Below, one piece after another: positions 1 to 8,014 of a stretch of 13,271 nucleotides of DNA. The stretch covers positions 10,738 to 24,008 of the forward strand of contig DFYR01000083.1 of assembly GCA_002383375.1 (NCBI GenBank). The letters run 5' to 3'. The notes beneath the pieces were generated by a model that saw nothing but the letters and a program-made list of their open reading frames with translations, did not search any database and was not told where the DNA came from. Origin of the DNA: Spirochaetaceae bacterium UBA4077 (GTDB lineage Bacteria; Spirochaetota; Spirochaetia; Treponematales; Rectinemataceae). The position numbers and the translations under genes are program-made. Numbering within the stretch: the first letter of the stretch is position 1; each line of letters starts with the position of its first letter.

Positions 1-123
1 GAATGGAAAAAACGGGAGTATTTCGAAAAGCCCTCCACCATCAAGAACCGCAAGCAGAAAGCCCTTGCCCGCAAACTGATGAAGAAAACCAGAAAAACCC
101 ACGATTCAAAGGGCGGCTACTGA
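1..123 (+). CDS. rpsU: Small ribosomal subunit protein bS21 (3' end only)
   Basis: The last 40 codons of a gene that begins before the window, read in frame 1 and ending with TGA at 121-123. The peptide contains REYFEKPSTIKNRKQKA and then a Lys/Arg-rich tail ending in KGGY. The (R)REYFEKP(S/T) segment followed by basic residues is the recognisable C-terminal half of bS21, the small 30S protein that sits near the anti-Shine-Dalgarno end of 16S rRNA and assists initiation. It is followed by a strong terminator, so it closes its own transcription unit. The reading is sound because the motif is distinctive. An overlapping frame-3 ORF from position 3 has no family resemblance. Confidence 0.88.
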   Translation, partial: EWKKREYFEKPSTIKNRKQKALARKLMKKTRKTHDSKGGY

Positions 124-178
124 TACATTCGAAAACGATGAATCGAGCATTCCGGGACCGAGTTAAAACTATGTTCCG

Positions 179-211
179 AAAAAAAGGCTGCCCCCGACGG
201 CAGCCTTTTTT
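179..211 (+). terminator. Rho-independent terminator after rpsU, possibly bidirectional
   Basis: A perfect 7-bp GC-rich stem (GGCTGCC at 186-192 with GGCAGCC at 199-205) encloses a 6-nt loop. It is preceded by seven A (179-185) and followed by six T (206-211). The A and T tracts extend the stem and would also supply a U-run to transcripts arriving from the other strand. The hairpin separates rpsU from the downstream run of genes. Positions 124-178 upstream of it contain no recognisable gene. Confidence 0.92.
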
Positions 212-263
212 ATGCCGCGCACCCGGTATATGCTTAATCCTAAACCTCTAAGGAGCGTGCTCA

Positions 264-758
264 ATGCTTTTTCATATTCCGAGAATTTCGGTAAAGCATA
301 GAATTTTTCTCACCCTCGTACTCATAGTGCTTTTTTCAGGCGCCTGCACAGGCAAGTCGGAACAGCTCGGAGCGATCGACAAGCCCAATCCCAAACTGCC
401 CACGGCGACCATCCGATCCGGGGATGTATCCCTCGTGGTGGAGCTAGCCAGGACCGAAGAGCAGCGGAATCGGGGTATGATGTTCCGCAAGAGTCTGGAC
501 GAAGGCAAGGGTATGCTCTTCGTTTTCGACAGCGATCAGCGAATGGCCTTCTGGATGAAAAACACTTCCATCCCGCTTTCACTTGCCTATATAGGCTCCG
601 ATGGTACTATATTTCAAATACTAGACCTCGTGCCCTTCTCCGAGGACCCCCAGCTTTCCCAGCGGAGCATTCGCTATGCCCTGGAAGTCCCCCAGGGCTG
701 GTTTGCCAAGGCAGGGCTCAAGGTGGGCGACAGGTTCGAAATTCCTAAACTTAACTAG
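264..758 (+). CDS. DUF192-family protein, probable lipoprotein
   Basis: 164 residues. Residues 13-27 form a hydrophobic signal segment after a short basic N-terminus and end in FSGAC, with Cys28 as the likely lipidated residue. The lipobox is loose, as in spirochaete lipoproteins. Residues ~55-160 match the DUF192 fold: VVELARTEEQRNRGMMFR, then GMLFVF (83-88), FWMKNTSIPL (96-105) and a C-terminal GLKVGDRFEIP. DUF192 proteins are small envelope-associated proteins with no firmly assigned biochemical role. The start is supported by AGGAG at 251-255, 8 nt before ATG. It is the first gene after the rpsU terminator and lies 29 nt before def, so it probably opens the operon. The family call is firm; lipidation is inferred. 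Confidence 0.85.
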   Translation: MLFHIPRISVKHRIFLTLVLIVLFSGACTGKSEQLGAIDKPNPKLPTATIRSGDVSLVVELARTEEQRNRGMMFRKSLDEGKGMLFVFDSDQRMAFWMKNTSIPLSLAYIGSDGTIFQILDLVPFSEDPQLSQRSIRYALEVPQGWFAKAGLKVGDRFEIPKLN

Positions 759-787
759 TTAAAAGCCTTTAAATAGGAGCTGATGCA

Positions 788-1276
788 ATGCGGGAAGTTG
801 TCATATATGGAGATTCGGTGCTCGAGACCAAGGCCGAGCCGGTGACTCAGTTCGGTCCTGAGCTGGAGCTGCTGTGTAACGACATGTTCGAAGCGATGAA
901 GCATGACCACGGCATAGGGCTTGCCGCTCCCCAGGTGGGCGTCTCCTGCCGTGTTTTCGTCACCGATGTCGAAGGGGACCGCAAGCGGGTTTTCGTCAAT
1001 CCAGAGATTATCATGACAAGCCCCGAGCAGGTTGATTACGAAGAGGGCTGCCTCTCGTTCCCAGGCCTGTATTTTATGGTCAAGCGCCCTGCGGCGGTTA
1101 AGGTTCAGGCTTTTGACGAAAGGGGGAAGGCATTCACCCTCGAAGCCGACGGATTGCTGGCCAGGGTTATCCTTCACGAAAACGATCATCTGGACGGTAA
1201 GCTCTTCATCGACCGGGTAAGCCCCTTCAAGCGCGAAAGAGCCTTGAAGCATTACGAGCGCCTGGTAAAGATGTAA
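788..1276 (+). CDS. def: Peptide deformylase
   Basis: 162 residues, typical length for the enzyme. It removes the formyl group from the N-terminal Met of new proteins in the cytoplasm. All three signature motifs are present: GIGLAAPQVG (42-51, with Gln49), EGCLSFPG (86-93, with the metal ligand Cys88) and HENDHLDG (130-137, with metal ligands His130 and His134 and catalytic Glu131). The bound metal in this family is usually Fe(II). The start is set by AGGAG at 775-779, 8 nt upstream of ATG. The gene ends 12 nt before fmt, giving the classic def-fmt pair that handles formylation and deformylation together. Nothing important is missing. Confidence 0.97.
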   Translation: MREVVIYGDSVLETKAEPVTQFGPELELLCNDMFEAMKHDHGIGLAAPQVGVSCRVFVTDVEGDRKRVFVNPEIIMTSPEQVDYEEGCLSFPGLYFMVKRPAAVKVQAFDERGKAFTLEADGLLARVILHENDHLDGKLFIDRVSPFKRERALKHYERLVKM

Positions 1277-1288
1277 CAGCCTGATAAC

Positions 1289-2248
1289 ATGAGAGTTTTA
1301 TTCGCCGGAAGTCCGGCCATAGCGATCCCGAGCCTCAAAGCCATCGCTGAAGGGCACGAGCTTGCTGGCGTTCTCTGCAATCCTCCTTCTCCCCAGGGAA
1401 GGGGAAAGGAAATCCTTCCAACGCCGGTCGCTCAGGCCGTATCCCAGATGTCCAAAGGGGCTATCCCTCTCTTCGAGTTCGAAAAACTCGGTCCTGCCGA
1501 ACGACAACAGATAGCCCAGCTGAAGCCTGACATTCTTGTCGCCTTCGCCTACGGCAAGCTCTTTGGCCCTAAATTCCTGGATCTTTTTCCGATGGGGGGG
1601 ATCAATATACATCCGAGCCTCCTGCCACGCCACCGGGGCAGTTCGCCTATTCAGCAGGCCATTCTCGATGGTGATATAAAAACCGGCGTTTCAGTCCAGC
1701 GCATCGCCCTGGAGATGGACAGCGGGGAGCTTTTTGCGGTGGAAGAGATTGCCCTGGACGGCAGAGAGACCGCCTCCTGGCTTTCCGAGCGCTGCGCGAG
1801 TATCGGTTCCAGGCTCTGCACTAAAGTGCTCGAGGCTATCGAAAAGGGCAAAGCCGTAAGCCAGCCTCAGAAGGGCGAGCCGAGCTACTGCCGGAAAATC
1901 AAAAAGGAAGACGGCCTGATCGACTGGACCAAACCAGCGCGGGAGCTGGATGCCATGATCCGTGCCTTTGACCCCTGGCCGGGGAGCTACAGCTTTCTCA
2001 ATGGCCTGCGCTTGAATGTGCTGGCCGCAGAGCCTTATGTAGGCAGTTTAGCCCAAGCTGACGGCAAAGCATTGCCCAATGCCCTGCCTGGCACTATAAT
2101 TGGCCTTGATAAGGCTTGTGGTATTATCGTAAGTACCGGAAAAGGTCTGCTCGCGCTGACCACTCTCCAGATTTCAGGCCGCAAAGCCCTTTCGTACAAG
2201 GACTTCGCCAATGGCCTAAGGAAAATTTCCGGTCTAGTGCTCGGCTGA
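1289..2248 (+). CDS. fmt: Methionyl-tRNA formyltransferase
   Basis: 319 residues, normal for the family. It transfers a formyl group from 10-formyl-tetrahydrofolate to initiator Met-tRNA. The N-terminal formyltransferase domain begins MRVLFAGSPAIAIPSL and has the family loop QGRGKEILPTPV (36-47). The catalytic triad falls at Asn106 and His108 (in NIHPSLLPRHRGSSPIQ) and Asp144 (in EMDSGEL), the same numbers as in E. coli Fmt. The C-terminal tRNA-binding domain (~205-315) includes KKEDGLIDW and IRAFDPWPGSY. No clear Shine-Dalgarno sequence precedes the ATG, which lies 12 nt after the def stop, so translation is probably coupled to def. The start fits the conserved N-terminus. Confidence 0.97.
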   Translation: MRVLFAGSPAIAIPSLKAIAEGHELAGVLCNPPSPQGRGKEILPTPVAQAVSQMSKGAIPLFEFEKLGPAERQQIAQLKPDILVAFAYGKLFGPKFLDLFPMGGINIHPSLLPRHRGSSPIQQAILDGDIKTGVSVQRIALEMDSGELFAVEEIALDGRETASWLSERCASIGSRLCTKVLEAIEKGKAVSQPQKGEPSYCRKIKKEDGLIDWTKPARELDAMIRAFDPWPGSYSFLNGLRLNVLAAEPYVGSLAQADGKALPNALPGTIIGLDKACGIIVSTGKGLLALTTLQISGRKALSYKDFANGLRKISGLVLG

Positions 2249-2313
2249 AGCCCTGGGAGATTTTTGGCCTTTTCTCGGTCCCGTACGATGCGTAATAAGG
2301 AAAATCCGCGTTT

Positions 2314-3339
2314 ATGAAGAATAATGAAAAGACAACCAAACCAGATCAACCTCGAATAAGTTTTAAAAGCCTTTCCAGAGAGCAGCGGAAACTTTTCGGG
2401 CTCTATGCCCTGGGAATCGCCCTTGTCTTTCTGCTCGCCTCCCTGGCTGCGTTTTTCCTCGTTCTCAAGGGTCCGGAGAAGGTGATGGTGCCCGATCTCA
2501 GGGGCATGGAACTGGCTGACGCCCTGGTGAGAATGCAGGAGCGGGAACTCTATCCAAGGCTGAGCCTGCGCTTTACCAATAATCCCCAGGACAAGAATAC
2601 AATCCTGGATCAGGAACCCCTGCCCGGGATCATCGTAAAGGCGGGCCGTCGAATAAAGCTTACGGTGAGCAGGGGCGCCGTTCTGGACGAGATCGAAAAC
2701 TATGTGGGCAAGAATATCGAGGCGGTCAAGCTCGAGCTCGCGAGCCTTTTCTCTTCCACCCAGGCCCTTGTGACGGTCAGAGAGCCTCCGGTGTATCGTT
2801 TCGACGACTCCGAACCCGGCACGATCCTGGAACAGAGCCCTGCGGCGGGAGAACAGATTTCCGGCCCGACGGTTTTAGAGCTAGTTGTCAGCAAGGGTCC
2901 CGAGAGCGCGAAGGAGAAGGTTCCGGCCTTCCTGGGCCTTAGCATGGCCGAGGCGATTGCCCTGATGGAAAAGTCGCCATTTACGGTGGATTTTACAATG
3001 CGTCAGCCCAAGCAAGGCGAAAAAGCCGGCATTGTGGTGGAACAGCAGCCTAAGGCTGGCGGCAAAGCTCGGATAAAGGATCGGATTCAGCTGGTGCTGA
3101 GCGCTCCCGAGACCAGCAGCGGCATGGTGCAGGGAATCTTCATGTATACCCTGCCTGAATATCCCTACCCGGTGCCAGTCAAGCTCGAAGCGCTTAAATC
3201 CGGCGGCCAGCGCCAGCTTATCGTTTCGATCAAACATCCGGGCGGGGCTTTGAGTATTCCCTTCTTTCTCCCTGAAGGCAGCACATTGATTCTTTCCGCC
3301 TTAGACCGAGAGATTTCCCGTACGGAGGTTAAACGCTAA
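2314..3339 (+). CDS. Membrane-anchored PASTA-domain protein without a kinase domain
   Basis: 341 residues. A polar cytoplasmic N-terminus (1-27) is followed by one membrane helix (~28-51) and an extracytoplasmic part. That part has three PASTA-like repeats at ~57-121, ~125-196 and ~202-264, each carrying the usual endings QEPLPG, EQSPAAG and EQQPKAGG followed by a 'V/I-x-L-x-V-S' strand. Residues ~265-341 form a further beta-rich region I do not recognise. PASTA repeats bind peptidoglycan fragments or beta-lactams in PknB-type kinases and some PBPs. Here neither a kinase nor a transpeptidase is attached, so a scaffold or wall-sensing role is only inferred. AAGGA at 2297-2301 is 12 nt from ATG, rather far. 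The stop overlaps the next start in TAATG. Confidence 0.82.
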   Translation: MKNNEKTTKPDQPRISFKSLSREQRKLFGLYALGIALVFLLASLAAFFLVLKGPEKVMVPDLRGMELADALVRMQERELYPRLSLRFTNNPQDKNTILDQEPLPGIIVKAGRRIKLTVSRGAVLDEIENYVGKNIEAVKLELASLFSSTQALVTVREPPVYRFDDSEPGTILEQSPAAGEQISGPTVLELVVSKGPESAKEKVPAFLGLSMAEAIALMEKSPFTVDFTMRQPKQGEKAGIVVEQQPKAGGKARIKDRIQLVLSAPETSSGMVQGIFMYTLPEYPYPVPVKLEALKSGGQRQLIVSIKHPGGALSIPFFLPEGSTLILSALDREISRTEVKR

Positions 3340-4481
3340 TGAGCCAGGAACAAGGGAACGCCCAGCTGCCCGTAGAGATTGTACACCTCTATGTCTATGA
3401 CATCGGAAGGGCTGTCGATCTCAAGAAAGCCGCATCCCTCATTCCGGCCTATCCTGATATAGGCTTTGGAAAACGCCGCGACACCCCCGCATCCCTCAAG
3501 CTACCCAAGCCTCTTATTCTTACCCTCAATCACGACGAGTGCGATTCATCCCGGTTTGAAAAGTTCAGCGCCGTGGCAAAAATCTACGACGATGGAGCCC
3601 TCACCCTGGTGGTCCGCTATAAGACTCATTCTAGCTTTGCAGGCCTCGCGTCCACGAATAACCTTCCCCTTCGGGACACCGGTGCTGAAGCCCGGATTGA
3701 AGACTTCGCCGACGCTTCCTTCAACATGGTGGTCGAAGCGATCAAGGCTTCTGTATCCGGACAAAAAGATGCTGAAGGATGTGATCGGGAGACCTACACA
3801 GCCTTTTGCCTTTTGGAATGCCCAGGTGACAATCCCGAGGCTTTTCTCGACGCCAACCGCGATACGGCAGCCGCACTGATTTCGGGCGAGGAACCAGGCG
3901 TTCTTCATTCCAGCCAGGTAAAACAGATTCTCGCCAAGCCCGTGAGCTATCGCAAGAACGATATTGCGGTCTTCGACATGGATCGTTGCCTGATTATCGA
4001 TCCAGCCAGGGATTATGAGGATCTTCTTATCATCGCCGAACACGCCAATTACCGGCTTATCGAGCTGAGAGCCTTGGATGGGCTTCTGGACACCTGGCTG
4101 GACGAAGCCGAAAAAGATCTTAGAAAAATCTACCTGAGCAGCGGGAAATCCCATTTCGGCCAGCGGACCGTTAAGATAAAGCTCGGCCGTCTGCAGTCCC
4201 TGCGTTTTGACGCCCTCTTCACCCTGGAAAACCTCGATAATTCGTCAAAAATAATAGGTGATTATTTCCTGGGCTATATCTACGAACGGTTATGCGAGAT
4301 CTTCAACACCGAAGGATGGAAGGTGTCGGTCGAGCGCCGTTTGGGAGCCCTGCAGAATCTCTACGAATTGCTTAAAAACGATACGGCCGAGCGCAGAATG
4401 ATCAATCTGGAGGTTGTGTTCATAGTGGTCTGCATAGTCCTGCCCCTCCTCCAGATCGTCCAGGTTATGATGAGCGGATGA
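3339..4481 (+). CDS. C-terminally membrane-anchored protein, RMD1/RMND1 (DUF155)-like
   Basis: 380 residues with no signal peptide. It is mostly soluble, ending in a membrane helix at ~356-376 and only a few residues after it, so it should be a tail-anchored protein facing the cytoplasm. The layout matches the DUF155 family (yeast Rmd1, human RMND1): a strand-rich N-terminal part, a segment IAVFDMDRCLIID (209-221), then helices with GDYFLGYIYERLCEIF (307-322), RRLGALQNLYELLKNDTAERR (333-353, part of a coiled-coil-like stretch) and LEVVFIVV leading into the membrane. The resemblance is by pattern, not by search, so treat it as a distant match. Its ATG overlaps the PASTA stop (TAATG), with GGAGG at 3324-3328, which predicts coupled translation. 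The bacterial function is unknown. Confidence 0.6.
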   Translation: MSQEQGNAQLPVEIVHLYVYDIGRAVDLKKAASLIPAYPDIGFGKRRDTPASLKLPKPLILTLNHDECDSSRFEKFSAVAKIYDDGALTLVVRYKTHSSFAGLASTNNLPLRDTGAEARIEDFADASFNMVVEAIKASVSGQKDAEGCDRETYTAFCLLECPGDNPEAFLDANRDTAAALISGEEPGVLHSSQVKQILAKPVSYRKNDIAVFDMDRCLIIDPARDYEDLLIIAEHANYRLIELRALDGLLDTWLDEAEKDLRKIYLSSGKSHFGQRTVKIKLGRLQSLRFDALFTLENLDNSSKIIGDYFLGYIYERLCEIFNTEGWKVSVERRLGALQNLYELLKNDTAERRMINLEVVFIVVCIVLPLLQIVQVMMSG

Positions 4482-4491
4482 AGCCTTAGCC

Positions 4492-7191
4492 ATGAGAAGG
4501 ATCATCGAGCTTAATCAAAATTGGCTTTTCTTCAACGCTCCCATGGGAAAAACGACGGAAGGCGTCTCTGTAGATCTTCCCCACTCCATTCTCGAGCTCC
4601 CCCTCAACAATTTCGACGAAACCTGGTACCAAAAAAAGGCCTGCTATTACAAAGAATTTCCGAGCCCCAGCCATGCCAGCGGCGGGCGTGTCTTCCTCGA
4701 TTTCGAGGCTGTCGCCGTCTCCTGCAAGGTATGGCTCAATGACCGGCCTGTGGGTGGTCACGTGGGGCCATATACGCCTTTTTCATTGGATATCACAGAA
4801 GCGCTGAAATCTGAAGGCGACAATCGGCTCTGGGTGGAGGTTGATGCCGCGGAAGATCCTGCCGTACCCCCATTCGGCGGGGTTGTGGACTATCTCGTCT
4901 ATGGAGGCATCTACAGGGGAGTAAGCCTGCGCGTGCAGGGACCTGTACATATCGCGCAATTCCATGCGCGTCCGAAAATATATTCTTTTGAAAAAAATAC
5001 TGTCGGCCAAGCGAGCACGGCTGCTGAGGATGCTGCAGCCGCTGCGGCTATAAAGGAGAAGGCAGGCGACAGGAGCCCTGCTTCCTGCAAGGCAGCGTTG
5101 GCGGTGGAGGTGGAACTCTGGCGTTCTACGACGTTAGCTGCCAACAATAAGGATAAAATTCCAGTCTGCCTCGATCGAGAAGCTGGAGGTGTAAACACTG
5201 GTGTTCTCAGGCTCGAAGCGCGGCTACTTCGCTCGGGGATCCAAGTGGCTGAAGCATCCAAAACCCTCAACACCGATGATGAAGATTCTTACGAACCGTC
5301 AAAATTCACTATCGCCCAACGTTACAGTCTCAACTTTCCGCCTTTGGAAAATATTTCGCCCTGGGATATCGAATCCCCTGAGCTTTACGACTTGGAAATA
5401 TGCCTAAATCGTGATGGTGAACAGGTCGACGCTGTACGCTGCCGCATCGGATTCCGCGACGCCGTGTTTGCTGGCGATGGTTTTTTTCTCAACGGCAGGC
5501 GGCTCTTCCTGAGGGGGCTAAACAGACACCAGTCCTGGCCTTACGCAGGCTATGCCATGGGCCCCGGCGCGCAGAAGCAAGATGCGGAAATGCTAAAGCG
5601 AGACCTGGGTTGCATCGTTGTGCGAACAAGTCACTACCCCCAATCCAGGCATTTTTTGGACGCCTGCGACGAGCTCGGCCTCTTGGTCTTCACCGAACTC
5701 CCAGGCTGGCAGCATATCGGTGACGAAGCATGGAAAAACCAAGCATTAGGCGATCTTGAGTGCCTGATAAAAAGGGACAGGAAGCATCCCAGCATAATTC
5801 TGTGGGGCGTGCGAATCAATGAATCGCCGGATGATGAGGAGTTTTATAAAAGGACCAATACCCTCGCCGCGGCACTCGATCCCGATCGCCAGCGGGGAGG
5901 GGTGCGCAACTTCTCCGGTAGTGTCCTCTTCGAAGACGTCTATACCTTCAACGATTTTACCCATGACGGAGGGAAAAAGGTAATAGCGAAAAAGAGTTCG
6001 ATAACGCGCAACGCGAGAAAAAGGGCAGCCGCAGGCTTGGCCGGTAATGCCGCCGGCGCACCACTTGCAGCCCAAGCCGCTGGCGCCGGCGGAGCATCTG
6101 CCCCGCCTTATCTTATAACGGAGCATAACGGACACATGTTCCCCACCAAGCGCTGGGACCAGGAGGATAGGCTGGCCGAGCAGGCGCGGCGCCACGCAAG
6201 AGTCCTTGATGCGGCGATGGGCGATCCTGGTATATCCGGCGCCATAGGATGGTGTGCCTTTGATTACAATACTCACAGGGATTTCGGCTCAGGAGACAGA
6301 ATATGCTACCACGGCGTGGCTGATATGTTCAGAAGCCCAAAATACGCCGCCTCTCTCTACGCGAGCCAAAAAGCTCCAGCCAGGGGTGTCGTGCTGGAGC
6401 CTGCCAGCCGCTTCGCCAAGGGCGAGCGCAGCGGGGCAACTATGCTGCCCGTGGAAGTCTACACCAACTGCGATGCCGTTGACCTGTACCGCTCCCGAGC
6501 CTTGGTGGGGCGGTTTTATCCCGACAGGGAACGTTATCCCCATTTGGAGCATCCGCCGATCCTGATAAACGATCTTATCGGCCGCAGACTGGAACCTGAG
6601 GGATTTTCGCCGGCCGACGCTAAGCGATTCTTGCGCCTGGCTGCCACGGCCATGAGTACCGGAACAGCATCCTTTAAACTCAAGGACAAGCTACAGTTTG
6701 CCTTCCTCCTTTTAAAGCGGAGTATGAGCTATCAACAGGCCCAAGACCTTGTGATGAAGTACGGACTGGCCTGGGGCAGGGCTGATGATGGGGTGGAACT
6801 CGTTGGGATACTGAACGGGAAGCCTGTTGCATCCAGGCGTTATGGCCCCGATGCATGCGCAACAGGATTTAAGGCCGAAGCCTCGCAGCAACTGCTTAAA
6901 ATAAAGGAAGGCGGTGAATGGGAATCCAGCAGGGTAGCGCTCAGACTCATCGATCAGTACGAGAATACCTGTCCTTTTGCCTTCGAGCCGATCCATATCG
7001 AGCTTAATGGCCCAGGTCGGCTTATCGGGCCGGCTGATCGCAGTCTTGTCTGTGGCGAAGCTGTGTTCTGGGTTGCCAGCACGGGCAAGCCAGGCCGGAT
7101 TGATCTAACGGTACGGGGGCCGGAATGGCTTATGGCGCTCGCCAAAAAGCCTCTTTGCCTGCATGTAGACGTGGAGTACGACAATGACTGA
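4492..7191 (+). CDS. Glycoside hydrolase family 2 (beta-galactosidase/beta-glucuronidase type)
   Basis: 899 residues, no signal peptide, so probably cytoplasmic and acting on imported oligosaccharides. The order is: a jelly-roll sugar-binding domain (~5-155), an Ig-like domain (~200-320), a TIM barrel (~325-600, opening FFLNGRRLFLRGLNRH) and C-terminal beta domains (~625-899). The acid/base is Glu444 in WGVRINES and the nucleophile is Glu544 in LITEHNG. Residues ~634-700 (VEVYTNCDAVDLY) look like a DUF4982-type domain. A helical insert (~703-760) is, from memory, seen in some clostridial GH2 relatives. Two Ala-rich stretches (174-187 and ~512-540) are low-complexity inserts. The substrate cannot be fixed from sequence. 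The start follows the previous stop by 10 nt with a weak ribosome site. The stop overlaps the next gene by 8 nt. Confidence 0.9.
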   Translation: MRRIIELNQNWLFFNAPMGKTTEGVSVDLPHSILELPLNNFDETWYQKKACYYKEFPSPSHASGGRVFLDFEAVAVSCKVWLNDRPVGGHVGPYTPFSLDITEALKSEGDNRLWVEVDAAEDPAVPPFGGVVDYLVYGGIYRGVSLRVQGPVHIAQFHARPKIYSFEKNTVGQASTAAEDAAAAAAIKEKAGDRSPASCKAALAVEVELWRSTTLAANNKDKIPVCLDREAGGVNTGVLRLEARLLRSGIQVAEASKTLNTDDEDSYEPSKFTIAQRYSLNFPPLENISPWDIESPELYDLEICLNRDGEQVDAVRCRIGFRDAVFAGDGFFLNGRRLFLRGLNRHQSWPYAGYAMGPGAQKQDAEMLKRDLGCIVVRTSHYPQSRHFLDACDELGLLVFTELPGWQHIGDEAWKNQALGDLECLIKRDRKHPSIILWGVRINESPDDEEFYKRTNTLAAALDPDRQRGGVRNFSGSVLFEDVYTFNDFTHDGGKKVIAKKSSITRNARKRAAAGLAGNAAGAPLAAQAAGAGGASAPPYLITEHNGHMFPTKRWDQEDRLAEQARRHARVLDAAMGDPGISGAIGWCAFDYNTHRDFGSGDRICYHGVADMFRSPKYAASLYASQKAPARGVVLEPASRFAKGERSGATMLPVEVYTNCDAVDLYRSRALVGRFYPDRERYPHLEHPPILINDLIGRRLEPEGFSPADAKRFLRLAATAMSTGTASFKLKDKLQFAFLLLKRSMSYQQAQDLVMKYGLAWGRADDGVELVGILNGKPVASRRYGPDACATGFKAEASQQLLKIKEGGEWESSRVALRLIDQYENTCPFAFEPIHIELNGPGRLIGPADRSLVCGEAVFWVASTGKPGRIDLTVRGPEWLMALAKKPLCLHVDVEYDND

Positions 7192-8014
7192 CGAGAGCTA
7201 CCCCAACAAGGCAGCGCTATACGAAGCCTTGGCAACCATCGGTGATGCGCTGGCAGGCGGCTTGCGTCGCAGTACGGTGCCGGCGGGCCTCTTCGAGGAA
7301 GCGCCCGAGCGGGAGCCCGAGAGCCTGGAGCAGCGCTCCGCCGAGCCGCATGATGCGGCGTCGACGGAGGGTCGTGCTCCCGCTCGGGCGCCCTTCGCCG
7401 CATCCGACAGCCTGGAATCGGACCGTTCCGAAGAAATTGACACGGCAACAGCCCTCTCCGCGCTCGAAGCCGAAGTGAAGACCTGCACGCGCTGCGTCCT
7501 CTCCTCTGGCCGGCACAAGGCCGTATTCGGCCAGGGCGTCATCGAGCCACTCGTCCTTGTCATCGGAGAAGGCCCGGGCGCCGAGGAGGACAAGCAGGGC
7601 CTGCCCTTCGTGGGAGCCTCGGGGCAGCTTTTGGACAAGATGCTTGCATCCATAGGCCTTTACAGGGACCAAAACTGCTACATCGCCAATATCGTCAAAT
7701 GCAGACCTCCCAACAACCGCGAACCTTCACCCGACGAAAGAGCTACCTGCATGCCCTACCTTAGGCGGCAGATAACCCTCCTCAAGCCCCGGTTTATCCT
7801 CTGTGCGGGCAGAACGGCCGCCCAGGCAATGCTTGGGACCGCCGAAGGCATCAACAAGCTTCGAGCCACTATACGAGACTTCGACGGCATTCCCCTGGTG
7901 CCCACCTACCACCCCTCGGCCCTGCTTAGGGACGAAAGCCTGAAGCGACCAGCCTGGGAGGATCTTAAACGACTGCGGAGCCTCATCGAGGCAGAGCGTG
8001 GTTTGAATGATTGA
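7184..8014 (+). CDS. Uracil-DNA glycosylase, family 4 (iron-sulphur type)
   Basis: 276 residues. It should excise uracil from DNA as the first step of base-excision repair. The catalytic domain covers ~95-276 with GEGPGAEEDKQGLPFVG (128-144, motif 1) and YHPSA (242-246, motif 2). Four cysteines, C101-x2-C104 and C173-x15-C189, have the spacing of the 4Fe-4S cluster ligands in Thermus-type family 4 enzymes. Residues ~1-95 are an extra Ala/Glu/Arg/Ser-rich region of low complexity with no recognised fold, which makes the protein longer than the usual ~200 residues. The gene starts inside the GH2 stop (ATGACTGA) and its own stop overlaps priA in the same way (ATGATTGA), so translation is likely coupled on both sides. 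Confidence 0.93.
   Translation: MTDESYPNKAALYEALATIGDALAGGLRRSTVPAGLFEEAPEREPESLEQRSAEPHDAASTEGRAPARAPFAASDSLESDRSEEIDTATALSALEAEVKTCTRCVLSSGRHKAVFGQGVIEPLVLVIGEGPGAEEDKQGLPFVGASGQLLDKMLASIGLYRDQNCYIANIVKCRPPNNREPSPDERATCMPYLRRQITLLKPRFILCAGRTAAQAMLGTAEGINKLRATIRDFDGIPLVPTYHPSALLRDESLKRPAWEDLKRLRSLIEAERGLND

Noticed and set aside
212..250. Promoter upstream of the DUF192 gene (TATGCT near 229)
   Set aside because: The only -35 at proper spacing is the terminator T-run (two of six matches), too weak to annotate, although some promoter is expected here.
3..251. An 82-codon frame at the window start
   Set aside because: It is out of frame with the bS21 tail, runs through the terminator hairpin and has no family resemblance.
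3546..4154. A 202-codon frame on the - strand within the DUF155-like gene
   Set aside because: It is antisense to a coupled gene, has no ribosome site or domain, and ends arbitrarily.
6020..6110. Possible frameshift or inserted element at the Ala-rich stretch of the GH2 gene
   Set aside because: The reading frame is intact on both sides, the nucleophile motif follows in frame, and no repeat ends or target duplication are visible.
6600..6770. Helical insert in the GH2 C-terminal region as a novel domain
   Set aside because: A similar Met/Leu-rich helical segment is, from memory, present in other GH2 relatives, so it is more likely a subfamily trait.
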